Positions 1 to 8,709 are shown, counted from the first letter of the stretch. The stretch: 64,000 bases of DNA from Mycolicibacterium austroafricanum (GCF_000612725.1 NZ_HG964455.1:275418-339417); one strand, 5' to 3'. Program-made: numbers and translations. Notes: generated from the sequence alone by a model not told the origin.

Positions 1-1
1 G

Positions 2-388
2 ACGTGTTTCATCGCCGATCCGGTCGGGGTGGCCACCCGTCATCAGATCGGGGTGGACAACATCTGCTGGGAAGCCGACTACCCGCACTCGGACTCGATG
101 TGGCCCGGCGCCCCCGAGCAACTCGACGAGGTCCTCAAGGTCAACAATGTGCCCGATGACGAGATCGACAAGATGACCTATCAGAACGCGATGCGCTGGT
201 ATCACTGGGACCCGTTCACCCACATCCCCAAAGAACAAGCCACCGTCGGGGCACTGCGCAAAGCCGCCGAAGGACACGACGTCTCCATCCAAGCCCTCTC
301 CCACCACAAGGAGGGCGAACGAGGTGGCGGCGCAGGGCATTTCGACGCGCTGAATGCCGCCGCCCGCGGCAATTCCGGCGCCGACTAG
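2..388 (+). CDS. Amidohydrolase-family protein, C-terminal part (5' end outside window)
   Basis: The frame is open from the window edge, so the gene begins upstream. The visible 128 residues carry the end of a COG2159-type (amidohydrolase_2) metal-dependent hydrolase or decarboxylase. The segment NICWEADYPHSDSMWP holds the usual late aspartate of the barrel, followed by a helix like those in this family (NAMRWYHWDP). The Gly/Ala-rich tail is non-conserved. A GTG at 29 is in frame but lies inside the conserved domain and is not a credible start. The gene ends 89 nt before a convergent P450 gene, with a 61-nt hairpin repeat between them. Two further amidohydrolases of this superfamily lie at 28755 and 31220. 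Confidence 0.8.
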   Translation, partial: TCFIADPVGVATRHQIGVDNICWEADYPHSDSMWPGAPEQLDEVLKVNNVPDDEIDKMTYQNAMRWYHWDPFTHIPKEQATVGALRKAAEGHDVSIQALSHHKEGERGGGAGHFDALNAAARGNSGAD

Positions 389-403
389 CCACCTACCAAC
401 CGT

Positions 404-464
404 GCCGAAATTGCATTCCAGCAGTTACTCACTCGAACTTTCTCTGCTGGAATGCAATTTCGGC
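404..464. repeat. 61-nt hairpin repeat, family 1, copy 1 (convergent gene boundary)
   Basis: Perfect 21-nt inverted arms (404-424 and 444-464; core GAAATTGCATTCCAGC) flank a 19-nt loop that contains ACTCG at loop positions 7-11. It fills the gap between two convergent genes. Three more copies have the same 21-19-21 geometry at 20413, 26440 and 36496. A role as a bidirectional transcription terminator is likely, but there is no T-tract, so this is inference. Confidence 0.85.
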
Positions 465-477
465 GGGTGGTTGGACT

Positions 478-1716
478 TCAGCGCGTCAGCGAATACCGGA
501 TCGGCAGGTGCTTGAGCCCGCCGACGAAGATCGTCGCGATGTGCTCAGGCCTGCCGGCCAACTCGACTGACTTCAACCGGGGCAGCAACTCGGTGAAGAA
601 GCTGTTGATCTCCATGCGGGCCAGCGCTGCGCCCAGGCAGAAGTGCACCCCGTAACCGAACGCCACATGCTTGTTGGGATCACGGCCGACGTCGAACCGG
701 AACGGGTCGGTGAACACGTCCTCGTCGCGGTTCCCGGACGGGTAGGACAGCAGAACCGACTCCCCCGCAGCGATTTTCACGCCACGAACCTCGGCGTCCT
801 GCTGCGCGGTCCGCATGAACTCCTTGACCGGGGTGACCCACCGGATCATCTCCTCGACCGCCAGCGGCATCAGGCCGGGATTCTGCTGCAGCCGCTGCAG
901 CTGGTCGGGATTCTCGATCAGCGCCTGCAGGCCGCCCGAGATCGTCGCGCTGGTGGTGTCGTGGCCCGCCGTCGCCACGATCAGGTAGTAGGAGACCGTG
1001 TCGATGTCGGACAGCGGCGCGCCGTCGATGCGCGCGTTGGCGATCGCCGACGCCAGGTCCTCGGTGGGCTGAGCGCGCCGCGCGGAGGTGATCTCGTTGA
1101 AGTAGGTGAACATGTCGAACAGCGCCAGTCCGCGCTCCTCCATGCTCTCACCGCGCTGCAGTTCGGCATCGTCGTTGCCGAACAGTTCCTGCGTGTACGT
1201 CAGCATCCGCTGGAAGTCGGACTCCGGGATGCCGAGCAGCGACATGATGACGTACAGCGGGAAGTTGACCGCGACTTCCTGCACGAAGTCGCACTCCCCG
1301 CCGCGCTCGTACATCTGGTCGACGAACGTCCTGGCGAGCTCGTCGACGCGAACCTTCAACGCCCGCATGGCTTTCGGTCGGAACCAGTCGGCGCCGATTG
1401 CCCTGACCTTGCGGTGCTGCGGATCGTCGAGATGGATCAGCGTGCTGATGCCCATGGCTTCGTGCTGAGCGTCACCCTCTGCCGTCGTCAGCACGGGCCG
1501 CGGCGAGTTGGTGAACACGAGGTTGTCCCGCTCGACGGCCATGATGTCGGCGTGCTTGGCGATGGCCCAGAACGGGTTGTACCCGGGAACCTCCACCCAC
1601 GACACCGGCGCGTGGGCCCGCAGGTGCGTCATCGCCGCATGCAGCCGTGCCTCGTCGGCGTAGGCGCTGGGGTCGGCGAAGACCCCGGCGGCCTCGTCGG
1701 CAATTCGAACGCTCAT
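478..1716 (-). CDS. Cytochrome P450
   Basis: This 412-residue soluble bacterial P450 has the I-helix oxygen-activation motif AGHDTT near residue 250 and the haem-ligand signature FGYGVHFCLG near residue 355. The ExxR region is within EEMIRWVTPVKEF. I chose the ATG at 1716 because a strong ribosome site (GAAGGAGA) lies 6 nt upstream. An in-frame ATG at 1734 overlaps the stop of the gene before it but has no such site. It is the second gene of an operon with the F420-dependent enzyme (gap 14 nt) under the divergent promoter that carries the 2774 operator. No ferredoxin or reductase gene is nearby, so electrons must come from elsewhere. The substrate is unknown; it probably hydroxylates a hydrophobic catabolic intermediate. 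Confidence 0.9.
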   Translation of the reverse strand: MSVRIADEAAGVFADPSAYADEARLHAAMTHLRAHAPVSWVEVPGYNPFWAIAKHADIMAVERDNLVFTNSPRPVLTTAEGDAQHEAMGISTLIHLDDPQHRKVRAIGADWFRPKAMRALKVRVDELARTFVDQMYERGGECDFVQEVAVNFPLYVIMSLLGIPESDFQRMLTYTQELFGNDDAELQRGESMEERGLALFDMFTYFNEITSARRAQPTEDLASAIANARIDGAPLSDIDTVSYYLIVATAGHDTTSATISGGLQALIENPDQLQRLQQNPGLMPLAVEEMIRWVTPVKEFMRTAQQDAEVRGVKIAAGESVLLSYPSGNRDEDVFTDPFRFDVGRDPNKHVAFGYGVHFCLGAALARMEINSFFTELLPRLKSVELAGRPEHIATIFVGGLKHLPIRYSLTR

Positions 1717-1730
1717 CGGTGTCTCCTTCG

Positions 1731-2762
1731 TCATGCGCCAGTGCGCAAATCGGTGACCAGGTCGACGACCGTCGCCTCGTCGATGGACGGCGGAAAGCCC
1801 ACCAGCACACGGTCGATCACGCCGTCGCAGCGCGCGCGGATCTTGTCCACCACGTCGTCGACCAGAGCCACGACGGCGAACTCCGCGAGCATCCCGTCGT
1901 CGATCAGCGAGCCCATCGTGTCCCAGTCACCCTCACGCGAGAGTCGGTGGAGTTCGGTCTGCAGATCGCCCCAGCCGTGCAACTCCAACACGCTGCGGTA
2001 GGCCGGGGTGGAGGCGTAGAAGGCGATCTGCTTGCGGGTCGCCACCGCGGCCGCCGCCATCTGTTGCTCGTCGAGGCCGGTCACGATGAACAGCGGGCTG
2101 GCCACCTCGATGTCGGCGCGCGTGCGTCCGGCCCGCTCGATCCCCCGCGTCAACGTCGGGATGGTGATCTCCCGGACGTAGCGCTGCGTCGAAAACGCGT
2201 GCGCGAGCAATCCGTCGGCCACCTCGCCGCACATCTCGGTCATCCGGTCCCCGACGGCGGCCACGAACACCCTGGGGTCCCCGTGCGGGTGTGGTGGCGG
2301 GACGAACATCGGGGTCATCAGCTTGTGGGTGTAGAACTCGCCGTCGAAATCCAGCCTGCTGCCGTCGCTCCAGCTTGCCCAGATCGCGCGCAGCGCCAGC
2401 ACGAACTCCTGCATCCGGCCGACGGGCTTGCTCCACGGCATGCTGAACCGCTTCTCGATGTGCGGTTTGATCTGTGATCCCAGACCCAGGATGAATCGGC
2501 CCTGCGAGTAGTCCTGCAGATCCCAACCGATCTGGGCGACCGTCATCGGATTCCGGGCGAAGGCCACCGCAATGCTGGTGCCCAGCTCGATGGTGTGGGT
2601 GTGTTCGGCCGCCAGCGCCAGCGGCAGGAACGGATCGTGATTGATCTCGGCCGTCCAGCAACCGTCGTAGCCCCGCCGTTCCAGTGTCCTGGCCGCGGCC
2701 GGGACCTGGGACAGTTGACTGACGACGGCAGCGTCCACCTTCAGGCCGCCTCCAGCACCCAT
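1731..2762 (-). CDS. F420-dependent luciferase-like oxidoreductase (MSMEG_2256-type family)
   Basis: A luciferase-like (LLM) TIM barrel of up to 343 residues. The N-terminal pattern (KVDAAV, GYDGCWTAE, HDPFLPLALAAEHT, ELGTSIAVAF) and the GRFILGLGSQIKPHIEKRF stretch match the F420-dependent family named after M. smegmatis MSMEG_2256. The reaction is unknown; such enzymes move hydride between F420 and an organic substrate. The start is uncertain. ATG at 2762 could be leaderless, while GTG at 2738 has GGAGG about 9 nt upstream and begins directly at the conserved VDAAV. It is first in an operon with the P450 and divergent from the carboxylase gene, sharing the operator at 2774-2794. Confidence 0.85.
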   Translation of the reverse strand: MGAGGGLKVDAAVVSQLSQVPAAARTLERRGYDGCWTAEINHDPFLPLALAAEHTHTIELGTSIAVAFARNPMTVAQIGWDLQDYSQGRFILGLGSQIKPHIEKRFSMPWSKPVGRMQEFVLALRAIWASWSDGSRLDFDGEFYTHKLMTPMFVPPPHPHGDPRVFVAAVGDRMTEMCGEVADGLLAHAFSTQRYVREITIPTLTRGIERAGRTRADIEVASPLFIVTGLDEQQMAAAAVATRKQIAFYASTPAYRSVLELHGWGDLQTELHRLSREGDWDTMGSLIDDGMLAEFAVVALVDDVVDKIRARCDGVIDRVLVGFPPSIDEATVVDLVTDLRTGA

Positions 2763-2773
2763 GCTGGACGAAG

Positions 2774-2794
2774 CTACAGTAAGCAATTCAGTAA
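2774..2794. promoter_or_regulatory. Probable 21-bp operator, site A
   Basis: CTACAGT-N7-TCAGTAA fits the 21-bp pattern [AT]TACTGT-N7-ACAGTA[AT] found at seven other promoters here. It lies between the divergent F420 enzyme/P450 operon and the carboxylase gene, 12 nt from the nearer possible start. It matches less well than sites B and D. Confidence 0.55.
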
Positions 2795-2840
2795 GGTCAA
2801 CGTTGCGAACCGCGCGCCGTCGGAGGACAGGAGTCTGCAC

Positions 2841-4337
2841 ATGGCCAGTGCCGAGGATTGGCAGGACACGCTCGACGAGCTCGGGCGCCGGCGCGCGGTG
2901 TCGAGGTCCATGGGCGGCGACGAGCGCCTTGCCAGGCACCACGGCAAGGGAAAGCTCGACGCGCGCGGCCGCATCGACCACCTGCTGGACAAGGGCTCGT
3001 TCCGGGAATTCGGCACCCTGGTCGGCGGCGACATCGCCGCCGACGGCATCGTCGCCGGTTCAGGTCTGGTCGACGGCAGACCGGTGCTGGTCGGCGCGGA
3101 GGACTTCACCACGCTGGCCGGCAGCATCGGACCCGGCGGCAACGCGAAGCGATACCGGCTCGCCGAACTGGCGCTGCGCGATCGGGTGCCGCTGGTGATG
3201 CTGCTGGAGGGCGCCGGATTCCGGCCCAGCGGAGAGCACTACGGCCGCACCCCCACCGACCTGCTGGCCCAGGCACAGTGTTCGGGCAAGGTGCCAACGG
3301 TCAGCGGACTGTTCGGGCCGTCGGCCGGGCACGGCGCGCTGGTCGCACCGGTCTGTGACTGGACGATCATGACGACCCAGGGCGCGATCTTCACCGCGGG
3401 CCCGCCCGTCGTCAAAGAGTCGACCGGCGAGGAGATTTCGAAAGAGGACCTGGGCGGGCCGACGGTGGCGCTGGCCAGCGGGGTGATCCACAACCTGGGT
3501 CAGGACGACGCGGCGGTGCTCGACGAGATCCGCCGGTACCTGTCGTACTTCCCGTCCAGCGCGTGGTCCTATCCCCCGTCCTCACCCGCCGGCGACTCCA
3601 CGGGCCGCCGCGCGACGCCGGAGCTGTTGGACATCGTGCCGCGCGGCAACCGGCAGGTCTACGACATGCGCGCGGTACTCGACGTCGTCTTCGACGACAC
3701 CGACTGGTTCGAGGTGCAGCCGAAGTTCGGGCCCGCGATGATCACCGCGCTGGCCCGTCTCGGTGGCCACCCAGTCGCGGTGGTGGCCAACCAGCCCAAG
3801 GTGATGGCCGGTTCCATCGACGCCGATGCCGCCGACAAGGCAGCGCACTTCATCATGGTCGCCGACGCGTTCCATCTCCCGATCGTGTTCCTCGCCGACA
3901 ATCCGGGGATGCTGCCCGGCAGCCGCTCGGAGAAGACCGGGGTACTGCGCAGCGGGGCCCGCATGTTCGCCGCGCAGACGGCCGCGACGACGCTGAAACT
4001 GCATGTGACACTGCGCAAGGCGTACGGCTTCGGGTCCATGGTGATGTCGCTGCTCGGCTTCGACAACCAGAGCGCGACGTTCGCCTATCCGGGCGCGACG
4101 ATGGGCGCGATGAGTGCTGCGGCGCTCAGTCGTGCGTCGCACGCGACCGAGGACATCGAGGCGAAGCTGCGCCAGGCCGAGGTCGACGCGTCGTTCCGGT
4201 CCGCGGGTCACCTCGGCTTCGACGACCTGATCCATCCCGAGGAGACCCGCGACGTGCTGCTCGACGCGCTCGAGCGTGGCCTCTACAGCCGCCAGGCCGC
4301 CGCGCAACCGGTGACCCGCACGGTGATCACCCCCTAA
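2841..4337 (+). CDS. Acyl-CoA carboxylase beta subunit (carboxyltransferase)
   Basis: A 498-residue biotin-dependent carboxyltransferase of the propionyl/acetyl-CoA type. N-terminal GKLDARGRIDHLLDKGSF is the usual crotonase-like first half. DNPGMLPGSRSEKTGVLRSG is the second-half oxyanion region that receives carboxybiotin, and KAYGFGSMVM follows. It would transfer CO2 from biotin to an acyl-CoA. No biotin carboxylase/BCCP subunit is encoded in this window, so it must pair with one from elsewhere or act as a decarboxylase-type relative. ATG 2841 is supported by AGGAG about 7 nt upstream. A longer frame extends upstream over the divergent promoter and was discarded. It is transcribed alone and ends at a convergent hairpin repeat. 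Confidence 0.85.
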   Translation: MASAEDWQDTLDELGRRRAVSRSMGGDERLARHHGKGKLDARGRIDHLLDKGSFREFGTLVGGDIAADGIVAGSGLVDGRPVLVGAEDFTTLAGSIGPGGNAKRYRLAELALRDRVPLVMLLEGAGFRPSGEHYGRTPTDLLAQAQCSGKVPTVSGLFGPSAGHGALVAPVCDWTIMTTQGAIFTAGPPVVKESTGEEISKEDLGGPTVALASGVIHNLGQDDAAVLDEIRRYLSYFPSSAWSYPPSSPAGDSTGRRATPELLDIVPRGNRQVYDMRAVLDVVFDDTDWFEVQPKFGPAMITALARLGGHPVAVVANQPKVMAGSIDADAADKAAHFIMVADAFHLPIVFLADNPGMLPGSRSEKTGVLRSGARMFAAQTAATTLKLHVTLRKAYGFGSMVMSLLGFDNQSATFAYPGATMGAMSAAALSRASHATEDIEAKLRQAEVDASFRSAGHLGFDDLIHPEETRDVLLDALERGLYSRQAAAQPVTRTVITP

Positions 4338-4346
4338 CCCCCCTGC

Positions 4347-4395
4347 GATTTCGGTGTACTTGGTCTACGTCAGCGTGACCAACAACACCGAAATC
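4347..4395. repeat. 49-nt hairpin repeat, family 2, copy 1
   Basis: Arms of 19 nt (4347-4365 and 4377-4395; GATTTCGGTGT plus TTGGTC, two mismatches) enclose an 11-nt loop. It lies between convergent genes and its right arm covers part of the stop codon of the minus-strand F420 enzyme. A second copy with the same 19-11-19 layout is at 23088-23136. Confidence 0.75.
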
Positions 4396-5437
4396 ACGAC
4401 CTGCCGGCGCGGTAGGCGGCGACGATCGGTTCGAGCTCGTCGGGGGTGGCGCCGTGCATGATCACCGCGTCGGCGCCGTAATCGAGCTCCTGACGGACCC
4501 GGTCCGCGCACTGCTGCGGCGATCCGGTGGCCGAAGGCGCCAGCCATTCGTCCGGGATCAGCGTGGCGATGTGCTCGATCTGCTCGGCGGTGGCCTTGTG
4601 GTCGATCCCGCCGCCGACGGACTGGACCACCTTGTCGTCCCGGAACCGTTGCAGCACAGCTGGATCCCAGCCGTTGGTGTTGACCAGCAGGTCACCGTAG
4701 CCCTGCAGGTAGGTGGCCAGCCGGGCGACGGTCTTCTTCAGCCGCAGCTCCTCGGGCAGGTGATCGCCGACGGTGGCGAAGCATGACCACACCCGCACCG
4801 ACGCCGGGTCACGGCCGGCCTGCTCGGCCGCGTCCTTGACCGTCCTGACCGCACGCTGAAGCGTCTCGGGGGTGAAGTAGGTGTGCAGGATGACGTCGTC
4901 GAACTCGCGGCCGCCCAGCGCGAGCGTCTGCGGCCCGAACGCGACGATCGCCAGCCGGATGTCCTCGCGGAAGTCCGGGTCGAGGAACAGCACCTGGTAC
5001 TTGCCCAGGGGTCCGTCATGGTTGAAGATCAGCTCGCCGTGCCAGAGCTTGCGCATCACCTGCGCGAAGTCCTCCATCTGCGCGGTGGTTACCGTCGGTA
5101 TGCCGAACGCGTTGTAGATCGCGCCGATACCGCGGCCGATGCCGAGGGTGAACCGACCCCCGGACAGCCTGTGCATGGTGGTGGCCCACGATCCCGTGAT
5201 CAGCGGATGACGCGTGTTGTGGTTGGTCGCCGCGGTCGCGATCTGCATGCGGCTGGTCACCGCCAGCGCGGCACCGGTCAGCGACGACGCCTCCTTGACG
5301 TTCCACCGCTCGGAGATGAAGCCGGTGCCGAATCCCAGCTCCTCGCCTCGCCGGACCTCGTCCATCAGCATGGCCGGCCCCTCACCACCCGCACCGGCCA
5401 GCAGATAGAAACCCAGTTCGTCCAGTACACGGGTCAC
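4394..5437 (-). CDS. F420-dependent luciferase-like oxidoreductase (MSMEG_2249-type family)
   Basis: A 347-residue LLM barrel beginning MTRVLDELGFYLLAGAGG. The segments LGFGTGFISERWNVKEA, ATAATNHNTRHPL and GGRFTLGIGRGIG match the family named after M. smegmatis MSMEG_2249, a different branch from the paralog at 1731. The chemistry is undetermined. The GTG start at 5437 overlaps the stop of the NTF2-like gene (GTGA) and has AAGGAG 8 nt upstream, so it is favoured over an upstream ATG at 5470. It is the last gene of a three-gene operon with a phosphotransferase and the NTF2-like protein, probably driven from the divergent promoter at about 6910-6975. Confidence 0.87.
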   Translation of the reverse strand: MTRVLDELGFYLLAGAGGEGPAMLMDEVRRGEELGFGTGFISERWNVKEASSLTGAALAVTSRMQIATAATNHNTRHPLITGSWATTMHRLSGGRFTLGIGRGIGAIYNAFGIPTVTTAQMEDFAQVMRKLWHGELIFNHDGPLGKYQVLFLDPDFREDIRLAIVAFGPQTLALGGREFDDVILHTYFTPETLQRAVRTVKDAAEQAGRDPASVRVWSCFATVGDHLPEELRLKKTVARLATYLQGYGDLLVNTNGWDPAVLQRFRDDKVVQSVGGGIDHKATAEQIEHIATLIPDEWLAPSATGSPQQCADRVRQELDYGADAVIMHGATPDELEPIVAAYRAGRS

Positions 5438-5808
5438 GCCCAAACTCCTTGCTTGTAGCCGCAATTCCACACTTCGGTGATCCTGCCGTCGACGACGCGG
5501 AAGATCTCCATGCTCCCGACGGTGGTCTCGGTGCCGTCCTTGAGCTTCATCGGTGACTGGTACACGATCGCCACGTGCTCGCCGTCGTCGCCGGCGACCA
5601 CCAGGTTCAGGTCGAAGCGGATGGTCTCGAACATGTCCCAGTGGTCGACGATGCGGGCGACGGCCTGCTGGTGGGTCAGCGTGGCGGACTCGCCGACGTC
5701 GTGACGGATCACCGTCTCACCCATCAGCTCCTCGGCGAGCGCGAAGTCGCGCTGGTTCCAGACGACCAGGTTGTACTGCTCGACCACCTCGCGGGCAGTC
5801 CTGGTCAT
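5434..5808 (-). CDS. NTF2-like (SnoaL-type) small protein
   Basis: A 124-residue protein with a cone-shaped NTF2/SnoaL-like fold pattern: an N-terminal helix (AREVVEQYNLVVWNQRDFALAEELM), then ETVIRHDVGESATLTHQQAV, then strands ending GSMEIFRVVDGRITEVWNCGY. Members are small isomerases, cyclases or ligand-binding proteins, so the exact role is open. The ATG at 5808 overlaps the stop of the upstream phosphotransferase by 4 nt, and its own stop overlaps the downstream GTG, so the three genes are translationally coupled. A longer upstream frame reads into the phosphotransferase and is not coding. Confidence 0.8.
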   Translation of the reverse strand: MTRTAREVVEQYNLVVWNQRDFALAEELMGETVIRHDVGESATLTHQQAVARIVDHWDMFETIRFDLNLVVAGDDGEHVAIVYQSPMKLKDGTETTVGSMEIFRVVDGRITEVWNCGYKQGVWA

Positions 5809-6908
5809 GCGAACACCTCCATGGCATCGATGTCGTCGGCCGTGGCGATGGCGCGGGCGGTGAGTTCCAGACACAGCGCCCGGGAACGTTCCGGCAATGT
5901 GTCCCAACCGATCAGCGTGATGACCGGGAGCACCATCAGATAGGCCACCGCGAAGCGGTAGTGGCGCCACGCGTCGTCGAACTGGTAGGACACCAGCCCG
6001 CGATCCTGCAGCGCTCCGAGATATTCCCTCACGAGCGACTCGTCATGGCCTCGACGGACTTCGCTGGGCAGGCCCTGGCTGACGAGGTAGCCGATGTCGG
6101 CGGCGCCGCAGCCGACCGACGCGAACTGGAAGTCGACGATCTTGAGCCGGTCGCCGTCGAAGAACATGTTGTCGGCCCTGATGTCGCCGTGCAACAGCAT
6201 CGAGTGCTCGGTCAGCGCCGACAGCGCCTGCGGCGCCATTTCGGCGAAGCGCTCGGCGAATCGCGCGACACGGCGCGGGACGGCGGCACCGGATTTGTCC
6301 CGGTAGATCTGCCATCCCGGCGCGAAGGCGGGCACCAGCAGGTCACGGACCACCGATGTGGCCAGACTTGGAAAGCTCTGCAGTGCAACGGCATTGGCCG
6401 GTTCAACTGACCATGCGTGCAGGGCCGCCAGGTTCGCGACGGCCAGCCGTGCCCGGTCCATGGACAACCCGGCTAGATGGTCGGCGTTGTCCCAGTCCCG
6501 GAGGTCTTCGAGGAGCAGCACGAAATCGACGGAGTCCTCGGCCATCCGGGCGGCGTAGACGCGCGGGGTGTCCAGCGGAGCGCGACCGGCCACGTCCCGG
6601 TAGAACGCGATTTCGCGCCGGTAGCCGCCCAACAGCTCCATGGCGCCACGGGCCTGCGACTCCGCGGGCAGTTTCGCGATCAGGGTCGCGGGCAGGCCGT
6701 CGCCGCCGGTCAGGTGCAACCGGTAGAGCAGCGACGAGAATCCGGAATCCGCGGCGATCCGCTCGGCCCGGACCTCGGAGACGGTGGCCGTGTCGGGCAG
6801 GCCTGCGTCGGTGCGTAACACCGCGGTGAGCCACTGCGGCGTCAGTCCGGCGACACCGCCCGGCACCGCGGTCGCGCTGCCGGCGTCGGTCACATCACCC
6901 GAAGTCAC
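5805..6908 (-). CDS. Phosphotransferase / kinase-like protein (APH/EcKinase fold)
   Basis: A 367-residue protein of the aminoglycoside phosphotransferase/ecdysteroid-kinase-like superfamily. The catalytic loop HGDIRADN (near residue 242) and metal-binding IVDFQFAS, in place of DFG, are both present. EREIA-like YRREIAFYRDV marks the N lobe. Family members phosphorylate small hydroxylated molecules or acyl-CoA-linked substrates; the target here is unknown. The GTG at 6908 has GGGAGG 7 nt upstream. First gene of the operon with the NTF2-like protein and the second F420 enzyme, divergent from a TetR gene that may control it. Confidence 0.82.
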   Translation of the reverse strand: MTSGDVTDAGSATAVPGGVAGLTPQWLTAVLRTDAGLPDTATVSEVRAERIAADSGFSSLLYRLHLTGGDGLPATLIAKLPAESQARGAMELLGGYRREIAFYRDVAGRAPLDTPRVYAARMAEDSVDFVLLLEDLRDWDNADHLAGLSMDRARLAVANLAALHAWSVEPANAVALQSFPSLATSVVRDLLVPAFAPGWQIYRDKSGAAVPRRVARFAERFAEMAPQALSALTEHSMLLHGDIRADNMFFDGDRLKIVDFQFASVGCGAADIGYLVSQGLPSEVRRGHDESLVREYLGALQDRGLVSYQFDDAWRHYRFAVAYLMVLPVITLIGWDTLPERSRALCLELTARAIATADDIDAMEVFA

Positions 6909-6927
6909 CGCTGACCTCCCAAATTAT

Positions 6928-6952
6928 TTGACGCTGCGCAACTAAGTTAGAT
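6928..6952. promoter_or_regulatory. Divergent promoter region with short palindrome
   Basis: The 66-nt gap between the phosphotransferase and TetR starts holds TTGACG (6928-6933) and the short palindrome AACT-A-AGTT (6940-6948). This could be the TetR protein's own operator. It does not resemble the 21-bp operator found elsewhere in the window. Confidence 0.3.
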
Positions 6953-6974
6953 GTCGGGCCTTTAACATGCAAGG

Positions 6975-7586
6975 GTGCCTTCCCCCACCCGCGGGCTGAC
7001 GCAGCCCCAGCGCCTGGAGCTTTCGGCGCGCAGGCTGCTGGAAGCCGCCGTGGCACTGATCGGCGAAAAGGGTTGGGATGCAACCACCGCCGCGGAGATC
7101 GGCCAACGCGCCGGGTACAGCCGGGCCATGGTGCACGCCCGCTACGGCAGCAAGGACGCGCTGCTGGAGACGTTGTTCGCCAGCGAGTACGAGAAGAAGC
7201 TGAGCCCGTCGCCTGACCCCGGCTCCGACGGGATGACCCAGGCGCTGGCCCACCTCGATCGGATCGCGCTGCTGTATGCCGAAGACCCGGATCTGTGCCG
7301 CGCGGTCTTCGTGCTGACGTTCGAGGCGGCCAAGACGACGTCGCAGGCCCACCCGTATATCCGCATGTGGCTGGAACGTGCGGCGCACGCCGTCGAGGCG
7401 GGGCTTCGCAAGGGCATCGCCGACGGATCCGTGCGGCCCGAGGTCGATATCGCCAGGGCCGTCAACGATTTCGGGGCGGCGGTACTGGGCACGGCCTATC
7501 AGTGGATCATGCAGGCCTATCCGTACGACATCGCCGAAGAGCTGGCCTACGTGCGGGCGCGGCTGGTCTGCGACTACGGCGCCTGA
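6975..7586 (+). CDS. TetR-family transcriptional regulator
   Basis: A 203-residue repressor-like protein. An N-terminal TetR helix-turn-helix (LLEAAVALIGEKGWDATTAA through YSRAMVHARYGSKDALLETL, residues about 16-66) precedes a variable ligand-binding half. The GTG at 6975 has no clear ribosome site and the transcript may be leaderless. It is divergent from the phosphotransferase operon, the usual arrangement for local autoregulation, and convergent with the alpha/beta hydrolase (16-nt gap). Inducer unknown. Whether it, or the TetR at 35733, reads the recurring 21-bp operator cannot be settled from sequence; no such site lies in its own promoter. Confidence 0.85.
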   Translation: MPSPTRGLTQPQRLELSARRLLEAAVALIGEKGWDATTAAEIGQRAGYSRAMVHARYGSKDALLETLFASEYEKKLSPSPDPGSDGMTQALAHLDRIALLYAEDPDLCRAVFVLTFEAAKTTSQAHPYIRMWLERAAHAVEAGLRKGIADGSVRPEVDIARAVNDFGAAVLGTAYQWIMQAYPYDIAEELAYVRARLVCDYGA

Positions 7587-7602
7587 CAACCGGGACACCG
7601 GC

Positions 7603-8709
7603 TCAGGGCCGGTCCGCGGCGACGGACCGGAGAAATTCCTCCGAGGCATCCTGCACCCCGCCGGCGAACAGGTGCCCGACGTGGCTGCCGCGATGCCAGT
7701 ACAACCGCCCGCCCCAGCGGTCGTGCAGCGCGAGCGCTGGTTCCCGGCGTGCCATCCGGTCGTGCCACGCGCCGACGATCAGCCTGCGCTCGGGCGGCGC
7801 GGACGGTGCGACGGAATGGTAATCGACCGCCGACGCCACCCGTTCGACGGCTTGGGACCGCAGCAGCGCGACGGTTTCGCCCACCGACGGCCCCCAGCGA
7901 CCCAGGTGGGCCGCGATCATCCCGTTCAGCCCCGAGATCGGGGTGTACACCGCGACCGCGTCGACCGGCTCCAGGTGGGAAACCAGCCCCGCCACAGGGC
8001 TTCCCATCGACACGCCGGCCACCGCGATGGAGGCGGCCTGTGGTCGCAGCCACCGCACGAGCGCGCGGACTTCCGACACCGCGCGCATCATGCCTGCGAC
8101 GTTGGCCAGCGGATCCATGCTCGGATACTCCGGCCATCTCCCGCGCCGGACCCCGCACCCGGGTTGCACGGGAAGAGCGACGTTGAACCCGAGTTCCTCC
8201 TGCAGGCGCCGCGCCCGCGAGAACAGCAGATCGACGGGCTGCCCCTGTCCGGCGCCGTGCACCCACACCAACCAGGGCCTGCGCTCGTCGGTCACGCGGC
8301 ACAGGTGCACGACGGCGGTGGCCGGGCCACCGAAGGCGGCCAGGGATTCCGGCAGGTGGGGGTCGTGGTCGAACCTCAACCGCTCGTAGGCCTGCCGACC
8401 GAATCGGCGTTGCCTGCAGGACCGCACCCGCAGCGGCTCCGGGTCGGCGTGGGCCCCGGCTACACCACGAGACGACAGTTCGGCCCCGGCGTCGGCACAG
8501 GAGTCCACCGAGCGCTCCAGCTTCGGCGGCGGCGCCGTCAGCGTCATGCCCGTCAGCGCCATCTCATCGAGCGCGACCTCGCCGAATCGTCGGATACCAC
8601 TCGGCGACAAAGGGTTCCAGTCTCTGTCTGCAGCCACGGCGGCGTACACGCGTGGCAGCAGGCCCGCGAAGTCGCTGCCGGTCCGCCAGATCCGCTCCGT
8701 TACTCTCAC
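7603..8709 (-). CDS. Alpha/beta hydrolase-like protein
   Basis: A 368-residue protein. GVSMGS (near residue 235) fits the nucleophile elbow GxSxG. WLVWVHGAGQGQP is a plausible oxyanion region, and the C-terminal HRGSHVGHLF contains candidate catalytic histidines. Likely an esterase or a carbon-carbon bond hydrolase. The GTG at 8709 overlaps the stop of the Baeyer-Villiger monooxygenase by 4 nt, so the two are coupled. Esters made by such a monooxygenase commonly need a hydrolase, which supports a joint function (inference). The N-terminal 100 residues are not a recognised domain. Its frame continues upstream inside the monooxygenase gene, and I discarded that part. Confidence 0.78.
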   Translation of the reverse strand: MRVTERIWRTGSDFAGLLPRVYAAVAADRDWNPLSPSGIRRFGEVALDEMALTGMTLTAPPPKLERSVDSCADAGAELSSRGVAGAHADPEPLRVRSCRQRRFGRQAYERLRFDHDPHLPESLAAFGGPATAVVHLCRVTDERRPWLVWVHGAGQGQPVDLLFSRARRLQEELGFNVALPVQPGCGVRRGRWPEYPSMDPLANVAGMMRAVSEVRALVRWLRPQAASIAVAGVSMGSPVAGLVSHLEPVDAVAVYTPISGLNGMIAAHLGRWGPSVGETVALLRSQAVERVASAVDYHSVAPSAPPERRLIVGAWHDRMARREPALALHDRWGGRLYWHRGSHVGHLFAGGVQDASEEFLRSVAADRP

